DNA of 64,000 nt from VXNE01 sp965200505. GTDB lineage: Bacteria > Pseudomonadota > Gammaproteobacteria > Pseudomonadales > Azotimanducaceae. The translations under genes and the position numbers were made by a program. Positions 54,401 through 62,518 of this stretch are shown in pieces; within the stretch, counting starts at the first letter, position 1; each line of letters opens with the position of its first letter. The stretch covers positions 3,658,001 to 3,722,000 of the forward strand of contig OZ241343.1 of assembly GCA_965200505.1 (NCBI GenBank). Direction: 5' to 3'. A model generated the notes under the pieces. That model was given only the letters and a program-made list of their open reading frames with translations. It made no database searches and was not told the DNA's origin.

Positions 54401-54823
54401 ATGAAGTTCGTCTTGGACACCAACGTAATCTCTGAACTCATGCGACCTGCCCCAAGCCAACGTGTGGTGGCTTGGGTTGGGAGCCATGCAACTGAGCAGA
54501 TGTACCTGACTTCCGTGGTCGAGGCGGAACTGCGCTACGGCATAGCGATTCTTCCTGCGGACGACCGGCGAACGCGATTGGCGAAGGCGCTCGAAGCGAT
54601 GCTCGCTGACGACTTCCCGAACGACGCATTGCCTTTCGACAGTGCGGCTGCTCGCGTCTATGCGGACTTCGCCGCCCATCGTCGGGCCGTTGGAAGACCG
54701 ATCTCCCACGAGGACTGTCAGATTGCCGCGGTTACCTCAACTGCCAGCGCCACACTCGTGACGCGAGACGTCGGGGACTTCGCCGGGCTCGGATTGGACG
54801 TCGTAGATCCGTTCGCGGCTTAG
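54401..54823 (+). CDS. vapC: VapC/FitB-like PIN-domain ribonuclease toxin, no antitoxin seen
   Basis: This 140-residue PIN-domain protein has the complete acidic set: Asp6 in FVLDTNVISEL, Glu43 in SVVEAELRYG, Asp105 in SHEDCQIAA and Asp123 in VTRDVGDFAGL. It should cut tRNA or other RNA when free. VapC/FitB toxins are normally preceded by a small antitoxin gene that overlaps them. Here csb2 ends two bases before, and no + strand small gene lies upstream or within 250 bases downstream. It is therefore an orphan toxin translationally tied to the cas operon. Control by the CRISPR complex, or by an antitoxin encoded elsewhere, are the main options. Confidence 0.9.
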   Translation: MKFVLDTNVISELMRPAPSQRVVAWVGSHATEQMYLTSVVEAELRYGIAILPADDRRTRLAKALEAMLADDFPNDALPFDSAAARVYADFAAHRRAVGRPISHEDCQIAAVTSTASATLVTRDVGDFAGLGLDVVDPFAA

Positions 54824-54894
54824 CGAGCCTCCCTGCGCAGAGGCGTTCGTGCTACATGAACCTAGGCCGCATCGGGGTTCGAGGCTGCCCGGCT

Positions 54895-54929
54895 GTTCGA
54901 CCAGCGAATGCCGCGGGCCGAACTGAAAC
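54895..54929 (+). other. Diverged CRISPR-repeat-like sequence downstream of vapC
   Basis: Aligned by eye with the array repeat, this 35-base stretch keeps about 25 positions with three short gaps. It starts GTT, holds CC-x-GCG-AATGC and GGGCC, and ends CTGAAAC where the repeat ends ATTGAAGC. Orientation is the same as the array. The region is GC-rich, so chance similarity is possible. A crRNA-like antitoxin (creA in CreTA modules) would be expected at such a place. No clear second half-repeat was found 30-40 bases downstream. Confidence 0.35.
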
Positions 54930-54983
54930 CGCTGTCGGTGGGTGCCTGAGCCCTCGGGGCAAGCAGCGGCTATCGCAAGGCGG

Positions 54984-55002
54984 GAAGCGGCAAAGCCGCT
55001 TC
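54984..55002 (+). terminator. Hairpin downstream of vapC
   Basis: GAAGCGGC and GCCGCTTC form a perfect 8-bp stem around AAA. It lies 161 bases after the vapC stop and 86 bases before the IS1380-like element. It could end the cas-vapC transcript or a small RNA beginning near 54895. No T-tract follows. Apart from this hairpin and the repeat-like segment, 54824-55079 shows nothing I can name. Confidence 0.45.
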
Positions 55003-55079
55003 AGAGGACCGCGAGTCCCTCCGGCAGTCCCAAAACCGCCCATGAACGACCCAATCTGCCAGCCTCGCCCCCATCGCAC

Positions 55080-56745
55080 GGTTAGCGCCCTAATCCCCTG
55101 TTAAGGGCAGGGTGGTTGGATTCGGGCTTGTCTCGGCGGCGTTTGGACGGGTCGCGGTGCCGGCGGCGCGTTGGCGCCGCGCCGTTGGCGTTTCCCAGGC
55201 GCGGTTTGAGGCGTTGGGGGGCGGATTGGGCCAGTCCGGGGCGGTGCTTGGGGTGCCCGGGCCGAGGGGGCGCCCCGCCCTTGGATTCCGGGCGTGCCTT
55301 GGCGGGTTCGGTTGGGGTTCGCCGGGGCGGGCGGGTCACTCGAGCTGGACGGCCGCGGCGTAGATCCAGTCGAGCCGGAAGTTGGACTTGGCGAAGAGGA
55401 GGCGGTGGCGGCCTGCGGCCCTCACCAGCTGGGCGACCGTGCGGACGAAGTGTCGGATGAGGGGGCGCAGCCCGTGGCGGCGGGCGGACTTGGGCAGCAG
55501 GTGGAACTGCACGGCCCGCAGCAGCATCTGCGCCAGCTGGCCGCAGGCGTAAAAGAGCCGGTTGGCCAGCAGCCCGCGGCAGGGCGGGTGGTGCAGGTCC
55601 AGGTCCCGCAGCGGCCCCTTGAAGGCGTTCTCGTGGCCCTGCTTGCCGCGGTGGCGGCGCACCAGCTCGGCGAGCGGCAGGTCGTGCCGCGAGACGAGGA
55701 TCACCGCGTGGGCGGGGAAGAGCTGGCCCTGGGCGGCGTCGGGGACCCTGCGGACCACGACGTGCGGGTGCTCCACCCAGCCTTCCGGCCGGTGCCACGC
55801 GAGGATGGCCCGCTCGCCGGGGCCGACGGCCTCCCAGGCGGACTCCGGCAGCCCTTCGACCTGCTCCAGCACCGGGGCCTTCCACTTGGGGTTCGTGACG
55901 CTGACCGAGTAGTCCCATCCCCGTGCGCGGCAGAACTCCACGAAGCGCCGGCCGTGGTAGGCGTTGTCCGCCCGAACCCAGACGGGCGCACCCTCGGGCA
56001 GCGGCGGCGCCACGTCCGCCTCCAACTGCCCGCGCCAGCCATGCGCCGGGTGGACGCCGCCCGGATGCAGGCGCCCCGACGCCCACAGGCCGCCGACGAA
56101 CACGCCGTGCAGCAGCAGCGCCCGCTCGGCGCCGTGGCTGGGGCCGGCCCCCTCGAACAGCGCGCCGCCCACCTCGATCTCGGTGCCGTCCACGAACACC
56201 GGGACGAAGCCCCGCTCCGCCACCTCGTGTTCGACGACCGCCGGCGCGACCCGCCGCGCCAGGCGCCGCGCCGCCTCAAGGAGTCCCTCCACGTCCGACC
56301 CGGACGCCTTCGCCAGGAACTCGCCCATCCGGCGGCCCGACGGCGCGTGGCGCAGGCCCAGCAGCCGGCGGGCCGCCGCGTCGGCCCGCAAGGCGTCCAG
56401 GTCGCACAGCGCGCCGCCCCCCGACGCCAGCGACGCCACCAGCGCCCACAGCGACTCGCAGTCCGACGCGCCGCGCCGGCGCACCTTCACGCGGACGCCC
56501 TCCGACAGGTCCTTGAAGAGGCCCAGGCGCCCCGCCGTCAGCGCCAGCGCCGAGCAGCCGCCGAAGCCGGTCAGGCGGGCGTCCGTGAAGTCCTGTTCGA
56601 CTCTCAGCGGACGGGGAAGCAGGCTCTCCATCGGCGCACCTGCAGGGTGTTTTGTCTCAACCGGCATCTTGCCGGAAAATCCCTTGCACGGTGCGCCTCT
56701 CAGCCCACTTCAACGATTCCTTAAGCGGGGATTAGGGGGTTAGCG
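55080..56745. mobile_element. Complete IS1380-like insertion sequence with 8-bp flanking repeats
   Basis: The element spans 55088-56737 (1650 bp). Its terminal inverted repeats are CCCTAATCCCCNNTTAAGG at 55088-55106 and the reverse complement at 56719-56737. The same 8 bases, GGTTAGCG, flank it at 55080-55087 and 56738-56745. One intact transposase is on the minus strand. Target duplications of 4-5 bp are usual for IS1380, so 8 bp is unexpected. It sits between vapC and a TonB receptor gene and seems recent, as ends, flanks and frame are intact. Confidence 0.88.
55336..56667 (-). CDS. IS1380-family DDE transposase
   Basis: This 443-residue transposase has an N-terminal region with VEQDFTDARLTGFGGCSALALTAGRLGLF and DDE catalytic segments: VFVDGTEIEVGG (first Asp), WVRADNAYHGRRFVEFCR (second Asp) and a C-terminal RRHRGKQGHENAFKGPLRDLDLHHPPC with the acidic residue, as in IS4/IS1380 folds. 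The far C-terminus, RHRLLFAKSNFRLDW, is typical of IS1380. ATG 56667 or 56631 may start it. A long open frame on the opposite strand is a GC-codon shadow. The 230 bases between its stop and the left end are non-coding. Confidence 0.88.
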   Translation of the reverse strand: MPVETKHPAGAPMESLLPRPLRVEQDFTDARLTGFGGCSALALTAGRLGLFKDLSEGVRVKVRRRGASDCESLWALVASLASGGGALCDLDALRADAAARRLLGLRHAPSGRRMGEFLAKASGSDVEGLLEAARRLARRVAPAVVEHEVAERGFVPVFVDGTEIEVGGALFEGAGPSHGAERALLLHGVFVGGLWASGRLHPGGVHPAHGWRGQLEADVAPPLPEGAPVWVRADNAYHGRRFVEFCRARGWDYSVSVTNPKWKAPVLEQVEGLPESAWEAVGPGERAILAWHRPEGWVEHPHVVVRRVPDAAQGQLFPAHAVILVSRHDLPLAELVRRHRGKQGHENAFKGPLRDLDLHHPPCRGLLANRLFYACGQLAQMLLRAVQFHLLPKSARRHGLRPLIRHFVRTVAQLVRAAGRHRLLFAKSNFRLDWIYAAAVQLE

Positions 56746-56846
56746 GCGCACCGTCCCCACGCCGGCCATTTCGTAATATCATTCGCGCCCGCTTGGGGGC
56801 GCTTCACGTTGTGCCCCTCCACATGGATGGCACAAGGAGAGGATTG

Positions 56847-59390
56847 ATGAGGCTAGATCGATTGCCGGTGGGCGTCTTGGCCGGTTGCGTCTTGGCGGGC
56901 GGTGTGGTGCTGGCACCTGGCGCCGCCGCGCAAGAGGCGAGCGCCATAGAGGAAGTGGTCGTGGTCGGCTCGCGGCGGCAAGACCGCTCCGCGGCGGATT
57001 CGCCTGTTCCCGTGGATGTGATCGGCGGCGACGACTTCCGCAATCTGGGCGATTCCGACATGGATTCGCTGTTGGCGGTGCTGGTGCCGTCCTACAACGT
57101 CAACCAAGAGCCCATCAGCGACGCCGCGACGTTGATCCGTCCGGCGAACCTGCGTGGCCTGTCCTCAGATGCCACCTTGGTGCTGGTGAACGGCAAGCGT
57201 CGCCATCGCGCCGCGGTCATCAGCTTCCTGGGCAGTGGCGTCAACGACGGCGCCCAAGGGCCAGACCTCTCGGTCATCCCCGCCATCGCGTTGAAGCGCT
57301 TGGAGGTGCTGCGCGATGGCGCGTCGGCCCAGTACGGTTCGGACGCCATCGCCGGGGTGATGAACTTCGTGCTGAAGGATGCCGCCGAAGGCGGCAGCAT
57401 CGAAGCGCGCTGGGGCCGCAACTACGAAGGCGACGGCGACGTGGCCGTGGTCGCGGCGAACATAGGGCTGCCCTTGACGGACGCCGGGTTCATCAACTTC
57501 AGCGGCGAGTTCAAGCAGGCGGACCCCACCAGCCGCAGCGCGCAACGGGGCGATGCCGCGGGCCTCATCGCCGCCGGCAACACCGCCGTGCGGCAACCGG
57601 CGGCGCAAATCTGGGGTGCGCCGGAGATCCGCGGGGACTTCAAGCTGTTCGCCAACCTCGGCATCGAGTTGGGCAATGGCAGCGAAGCCTATGCGTTCGG
57701 CAACTGGGCGGAACGCACGGTGGAAGGCGGCTTCTACTACCGTAATCCCCACACCCGAGGCGGCATTTTCCGCGGGCCGGTGGTGGACGGCACACCAACG
57801 GTGAAGGTGGCGGATCTGACCTCCGATGGCACCGGCAACTGCCCGGTGGTGCGGGTGATGGACGACGTTGCCGACGCCGCGGCCTTGGCGGCGGTCGCCG
57901 CGAACCCGAACTGCTTCGCGTTCAACGAGCGCTTCCCCGGCGGCTTCACGCCACAATTCGGCGGCGACGTCCACGACGCCAGCATCGCCTTCGGCGTCCG
58001 CGGAGACTTGGAGAGTGGCTGGTTCTACGACTTGAGCGCGGTGGTGGGGCGCAGCAACGCGCAGTTCTTCATCAAGAACACCATCAATCCGCAACTCGCG
58101 CATCGGGAAACGGACATTCCCGTCAGCTATCGGCCGGGCACCTACACCGAGACGGACCGCGTGGTGGACTTCAATCTGGCCAAGCCCTTGGGCGATTCCA
58201 GCGCACCGCTGCACTTGGCCCTCGGCGTGGAGTACCGGGACGAGACGTTCAAGATCGAGAACGGCGATCCCAACTCGTACTACATCAACGACAGCCTTGC
58301 GGCGCAGGGTTTCGGCATCGGTTCCAACGGCTTTCCGGGCTTCAAGCCGGAAGACGCCGGCGAATCTTCGCGCAGCAGTTGGGCCGCCTATGTGGACATG
58401 GAGAAGAACCTTTCGGAGAACTTCCTGTTCGGCGCCGCGGCGCGGTTCGAGAACTACGAGGACTTCGGCAACACCCTGGACGGCAAGCTGACGGCGCGGC
58501 TGCAGGTAAGCGACACGTTCGCCCTGCGGGGCGCGGTGAGCACGGGCTTCCGGGCGCCGACCACCGGCCAAGCCAACGTGCGCAACGTCACCACGGCGTT
58601 TACTGGCGGCATGTTGGCGGATGAAGCGACGCTGCCGCCCACGCATCCCATCGCGGTGCAGAAGGGCGGCCAAGCCTTAGACCCAGAGGAGTCGGTGAAC
58701 GTGACATTCGGCGCCGTGTTCGACGTCGGCAGCCTGAGCGTCACCTTGGACTACTACAACATCTCGGTGGAAGACCGGATCGCGCTCACATCCACGCAAA
58801 AGCTCACTCCCAACGACATCACCGCGTTGTTGGCCCTCGGCCAAGCGGATGCGAGCAGCTTCACGGGCGTGCGCTTCTTCACCAACGACTTCGACACCAC
58901 GACGAGTGGCGTCGATCTGGTGGCCACGTTGCCACTGGAGATGTTCTCCGGCACTTCGGACGTCACCGTGGTCGCCAACTGGAACCAAACGGAAGTGGAC
59001 TCCCGCAATCCGGACATCATCAGCGACAACCGGGTGCGCCAGCTTGAGGGCGCGTTGCCGGAAACGCGCTTCTCGGCGACGTTCAACCACGTGCAGGGGG
59101 ATTGGCGGTGGCTGGCGCGTGTGCGCTACTACGGCGAGTTCTACGTCGCGCAGGCGGATGTGGCGTCTTGGGGCTACTACCCGGAACCGCGTTGGTTCGC
59201 GGATTTCGAGGTGGCGCGCAACTTTGAAGCCTTCACTTTGGTGGGCGGGGCGCAAAACGCCTTCGACGAGTACCCGGAAGAGAACCATCCGGGCGCGGTC
59301 TCCGGTGTGGGCGCGAAGTATCCGGAGGGCTCGCCATACGGGTTCAACGGCGGCTTCTACTATCTGCGCGCCATTGTGGACTTCGAGTAG
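56847..59390 (+). CDS. TonB-dependent outer-membrane receptor
   Basis: This 847-residue receptor has a signal peptide (about 1-29, ending GAAAQ), a TonB-box-like IEEVVVVGSR, the plug domain (LVLVNGKRRH, IPAIALKRLEVLRDGASAQYGSDAIAGVMNFVLK) and a 22-strand barrel. It ends YYLRAIVDFE with the final aromatic residue needed for Bam-mediated assembly. Substrate is not evident; the plug type is shared with receptors for iron chelates, vitamins and sugars. AGGAGAGG precedes the ATG. TAATAT at 56774-56779 may be a -10 box. The IS1380-like element ends 102 bases upstream and could have displaced its regulator region. Confidence 0.93.
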   Translation: MRLDRLPVGVLAGCVLAGGVVLAPGAAAQEASAIEEVVVVGSRRQDRSAADSPVPVDVIGGDDFRNLGDSDMDSLLAVLVPSYNVNQEPISDAATLIRPANLRGLSSDATLVLVNGKRRHRAAVISFLGSGVNDGAQGPDLSVIPAIALKRLEVLRDGASAQYGSDAIAGVMNFVLKDAAEGGSIEARWGRNYEGDGDVAVVAANIGLPLTDAGFINFSGEFKQADPTSRSAQRGDAAGLIAAGNTAVRQPAAQIWGAPEIRGDFKLFANLGIELGNGSEAYAFGNWAERTVEGGFYYRNPHTRGGIFRGPVVDGTPTVKVADLTSDGTGNCPVVRVMDDVADAAALAAVAANPNCFAFNERFPGGFTPQFGGDVHDASIAFGVRGDLESGWFYDLSAVVGRSNAQFFIKNTINPQLAHRETDIPVSYRPGTYTETDRVVDFNLAKPLGDSSAPLHLALGVEYRDETFKIENGDPNSYYINDSLAAQGFGIGSNGFPGFKPEDAGESSRSSWAAYVDMEKNLSENFLFGAAARFENYEDFGNTLDGKLTARLQVSDTFALRGAVSTGFRAPTTGQANVRNVTTAFTGGMLADEATLPPTHPIAVQKGGQALDPEESVNVTFGAVFDVGSLSVTLDYYNISVEDRIALTSTQKLTPNDITALLALGQADASSFTGVRFFTNDFDTTTSGVDLVATLPLEMFSGTSDVTVVANWNQTEVDSRNPDIISDNRVRQLEGALPETRFSATFNHVQGDWRWLARVRYYGEFYVAQADVASWGYYPEPRWFADFEVARNFEAFTLVGGAQNAFDEYPEENHPGAVSGVGAKYPEGSPYGFNGGFYYLRAIVDFE

Positions 59391-59391
59391 C

Positions 59392-59409
59392 GTGGGGGTG
59401 CGCCCCCAC
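59392..59409 (+). terminator. Hairpin after the TonB receptor gene
   Basis: GTGGGGG and CCCCCAC form a perfect 7-bp stem around TGCG, beginning 2 bases after the receptor stop codon. It is followed by CTTCCG with no T run. Position directly behind the stop makes termination likely. Confidence 0.55.
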
Positions 59410-59532
59410 CTTCCGCGGTGGGCGCGTAGAGCAGTTGCAGCTTGGGTCGCCGGCACAGCCGGCGGCCCGCTTGCGCACCTTGTCTGCGGTCTGGGCCGCT
59501 CGCCAAGGGCCAAGTGATTCTTTGAGGATGCG

Positions 59533-60285
59533 ATGAAGGTACTCGTCCCGATCAAGCGTGTGGTCGATGCGAACGTCAAGGTGCGCGTGAAGGCCGATGG
59601 CAGCGGCATCGATCTCGCCAACGTCAAGATGGCGGTCAACCCGTTCTGCGAAATCGCCATCGAGGAGGCGGTGCGGTTGAAGGAGGCCGGCACCGCCGAG
59701 GAAGTGGTGGCCGTGTCCGTCGGTGGCCAAGCCTGCCAAGAGCAGCTGCGCACCTGCCTCGCGTTGGGGGCGGACCGCGCCATCTTGGTGCAGACGGACG
59801 TCGAGCTGCAGCCGCTCGCCATTGCCAAGACGCTGCAGGCGATCTACGACAAGGAACAACCCGGCGTCGTGATCTTCGGCAAGCAGAGCATCGACGGCGA
59901 CAATGGCCAAACCGGGCAGATGTTCGCCGCCCTCACCGGGCTTTCGCAGGGCACGTTCGCGTCGGAACTCACCATCGCGGATGGCAAGGCGCAGGTGGTG
60001 CGGGAGGTGGATGGCGGCCTGCAGACCGTGGCGCTCACATTGCCCGTGGTGGTCACCACAGACTTGCGCTTGAACGAACCCCGCTACGCCTCGCTGCCGA
60101 ACATCATGAAGGCTCGCAAGAAGCCCTTCGAGGTGATGACACCGGAGGACTTGGGCGTGGACGTGGCGCCACGCCTCACCGTGACCAGCGTGACTCCGCC
60201 CCCGCAACGGGGGGCCGGTGTCAAGGTGGAGAGCGTGGCGGAACTCGTCGATAAACTGAAGAACGAAGCGAAGGTGATCGAATGA
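59533..60285 (+). CDS. etfB: Electron transfer flavoprotein subunit beta
   Basis: This 250-residue subunit binds AMP and pairs with EtfA to collect electrons from acyl-CoA and other dehydrogenases. It starts MKVLVPIKRVVDANVKVRV and holds VNPFCEIAIEEAVRLKE, GKQSIDGDNGQTGQMFAALTG and the recognition-loop RLNEPRYASLPNIMKARKKP, all EtfB marks. It overlaps etfA by 4 bases (ATGA). The acceptor enzyme gene etfD is at 40058-41713. The 142 bases upstream hold only the receptor hairpin and a ribosome site (GAGG). Confidence 0.97.
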   Translation: MKVLVPIKRVVDANVKVRVKADGSGIDLANVKMAVNPFCEIAIEEAVRLKEAGTAEEVVAVSVGGQACQEQLRTCLALGADRAILVQTDVELQPLAIAKTLQAIYDKEQPGVVIFGKQSIDGDNGQTGQMFAALTGLSQGTFASELTIADGKAQVVREVDGGLQTVALTLPVVVTTDLRLNEPRYASLPNIMKARKKPFEVMTPEDLGVDVAPRLTVTSVTPPPQRGAGVKVESVAELVDKLKNEAKVIE

Positions 60286-61217
60286 GCGTCCTCGTCGTCG
60301 CGGAGCATGACAACCGCGAGCTGAAACCCGTCACCTTCAACGTGCTCGCCGCGGCCCAGGCCATCGGCGGTGAAATTGACTTGCTGGTCGCCGGCGCGAA
60401 CTGCGTGGCGGTGGCGGAACAGGCCGCCGCCGCGTCTGGGGTGGCCAAGGTGCTGTGCGCCGACGCGCCAGCCTACGAGCATCAACTCGCGGAGAACATG
60501 GCGCCCCTCGTCGTGGAACTCGGCGCGGCTTACGAACACATCCTCGCGGCCCACTCCACCACCGGCAAAAACTTCCTGCCCCGCGTGGCCGCATTGCTCG
60601 ATGTGGCGATGGTCTCCGACATCATCGGCGTCGATGCGCCAGACACGTTCCGCCGCCCCATCTACGCCGGCAACGGCATCGCCACGGTTCAATCGCAGGA
60701 TGCCAAGAAGGTGGTTTCGGTGCGTGGCACGGGCTTTGACCCGGCACCGGCACAGGGCGGTGCGGCGGCCATCGAAGCGGTGGCAAGCGTGCATGACGCC
60801 GGCTTGTCGTCGTTCGTCGGCGAGGCGATGGCGAAGTCTGAGCGGCCCGAGCTTTCCGCGGCGCGGGTGGTGATTTCCGGCGGCCGCGGCATGCAGAACG
60901 GGGACAACTTCGCACTGCTGAACGCCGTGGCGGACAAGCTCGGCGCCGCGGTGGGCGCGTCACGCGCCGCAGTGGATGCCGGGTTCGTGCCCAACGACAT
61001 GCAGGTGGGCCAGACCGGCAAGATCGTGGCGCCGGAACTCTACATCGCCGTCGGCATCTCCGGCGCCATCCAACACTTGGCCGGCATGAAGGATTCCAAA
61101 GTGATCGTCGCCATCAACAAGGACGAGGACGCGCCCATCTTCCAAGTGGCGGACTACGGCTTGGTGGCAGATCTGTTCAGCGCGGTGCCGGAACTCGAAG
61201 CGGCGCTCGGTTCTTAG
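60282..61217 (+). CDS. etfA: Electron transfer flavoprotein subunit alpha
   Basis: This 311-residue subunit carries the FAD. The N-terminal domain begins MSVLVVAEHDNRELKPVTFNVL in two runs. The C-terminal FAD domain shows GGRGMQNGDNFALLNAVADKL, VGQTGKIVAPELYIAVGISGAIQHLAGM and VIVAINKDEDAPIFQVADYGLVAD. These fit the EtfA consensus fully. Together with EtfB it forms the mobile carrier feeding EtfD in the membrane. Translation is coupled to etfB by ATGA. The 181 bases after it have a GGACGC/GCGTCC inverted repeat but no gene. Confidence 0.97.
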   Translation: MSVLVVAEHDNRELKPVTFNVLAAAQAIGGEIDLLVAGANCVAVAEQAAAASGVAKVLCADAPAYEHQLAENMAPLVVELGAAYEHILAAHSTTGKNFLPRVAALLDVAMVSDIIGVDAPDTFRRPIYAGNGIATVQSQDAKKVVSVRGTGFDPAPAQGGAAAIEAVASVHDAGLSSFVGEAMAKSERPELSAARVVISGGRGMQNGDNFALLNAVADKLGAAVGASRAAVDAGFVPNDMQVGQTGKIVAPELYIAVGISGAIQHLAGMKDSKVIVAINKDEDAPIFQVADYGLVADLFSAVPELEAALGS

Positions 61218-61398
61218 CTTGGGACGCACGCGGGGGGCGCGGGCGGCGTCCGCAGCCCCGGGTGCGGTCAGCGAGCGCCCGATCTCGCGTCTGCGGTGCC
61301 TACGCGCCAAAGTCCGCCATCCGGCAGCGGCGATCTCCCACACAACTCAAGGAAAGTAACGCACAGTCAGCGGCCCAAGGGTGCTCCACCATGCACCC

Positions 61399-62481
61399 AT
61401 GGACAACGACTCGGTCCATAGGTTCGCCTACCGCCACGCCGAGCTGGTCGCGGACCTAGTGCGGCTCGCCATCCCGGGCTTGGCCGCGGAACTGGATCTC
61501 GCCAAAGCCGAGCAGGTTTCCGCCGCGCATGTCGGCATTGGCACGCACGGGGGCTTGGAGCAGCGCCACGGCGACATGATCTGGCGTGTGCCATTCAAGG
61601 CTGGCGCACTGCTGAACGGTTCGCGCCCATACCTGCTCGTGCTCCTCGAATTTCAATCCACCGTCGATCGCGGCATGGCTCAGCGCATGTCGAACTATGG
61701 CGCCATGTTGCGTGAGCGCCTCGTCGCCGACGGCACGGCGGAACGCGAGGGCGGCCTGCCGTGGCTCCTGCCGATCGTGCTCTACAACGGCAGCGAGCGG
61801 TGGACGGCGGAGAACCCCGCCGCCGCGTTGGCCCCGCCGCCTTCGGAGACGGCGCGGCGGATGCTTGCCGCCTACCAGCCCGATGGTTATGTTCTGCTCT
61901 CGCTGGAACAGCTTCTGGCGGACGATGATGGTGGTTTGGAGCACCTGCCGGTGGCGAATCGGGCGGCCGCGACGCTGCGGCTGCAGTTGGCGCACACAGC
62001 CGAGGACGTCGAGCGGCACCTCAAGGTGGAGTGGCAGCGGTTTCCCGGCGCGGGCGACAAGGCCATTCGGCGGGTGCTGCACACTTGGGCGACGGCCTTG
62101 GTGGAGGACATGGTGGACGACACTGGTGCGGTGCCACCTCTGCCGTCGTTGGAAGAACTTGAGGGACAGGCAGAAGGAGAGGACATGACGACGATCTCCC
62201 AAGCGCGGCTTGGCAAGTGGTACCGAGACTTCCGCGCCGAAAACGTGGCGGAGGGCATGGCGGAGGGCATCGCGCAAGAGCGTGTGCGAGGCCTCGCCAT
62301 GATCAGACGCCAGGTGGCCTTCAAGTTCGGCACGGAGACCGCCCTTCGCGTGGCGAGCCTGCTCGAAGCCGACATGACTGCGGAGCGCCTTGAACAGGCT
62401 GGAATCGCCCTAATGGAGTGCGATGACGGCGATGCGCTCGTCGCCCGCCTCTCAGCAATGAAGCGCTCGGGCCACGCGTAG
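61399..62481 (+). CDS. Rpn-family PD-(D/E)XK nuclease-like protein, copy 2
   Basis: This 360-residue homologue of the gene at 27887 shares the order HGDMIWRVPFK, YLLVLLEFQSTVDRGMAQRM and the C-terminal FGTETALRVASLLEADMTAERLEQAGIALMECDDGDALVARL. The Asp in HGD, the Glu and Gln in EFQS are the likely PD-(D/E)XK residues. LPIVLYNGSERW is a further mark of the YhgA/Rpn group. The acidic and Gln segment EGMAEGIAQERV precedes the tail. ATG 61399 is chosen; GTG 61381 would add six residues. It stands alone between etfA and the convergent pyrB. Confidence 0.82.
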   Translation: MDNDSVHRFAYRHAELVADLVRLAIPGLAAELDLAKAEQVSAAHVGIGTHGGLEQRHGDMIWRVPFKAGALLNGSRPYLLVLLEFQSTVDRGMAQRMSNYGAMLRERLVADGTAEREGGLPWLLPIVLYNGSERWTAENPAAALAPPPSETARRMLAAYQPDGYVLLSLEQLLADDDGGLEHLPVANRAAATLRLQLAHTAEDVERHLKVEWQRFPGAGDKAIRRVLHTWATALVEDMVDDTGAVPPLPSLEELEGQAEGEDMTTISQARLGKWYRDFRAENVAEGMAEGIAQERVRGLAMIRRQVAFKFGTETALRVASLLEADMTAERLEQAGIALMECDDGDALVARLSAMKRSGHA

Positions 62482-62518
62482 CGCCGCTGCGGATTGCGCC
62501 ACACGCGCGTCGGCCACC

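Noticed and set aside
54930..54950. A possible guide after the repeat-like sequence: CGCTG recurs in the cas3 promoter, and GTGGGTG is complementary to bases just before vapC.
   Set aside because: Matches of 5 and 7 bases in GC-rich DNA are expected by chance in windows of this size, and no PAM pattern supports them.
55294..56724. A 476-codon open frame on the plus strand opposite the IS1380-like transposase.
   Set aside because: It is a GC-codon shadow: low-complexity Arg/Pro/Ala/His composition, no family pattern, and the minus strand encodes a recognisable DDE transposase.
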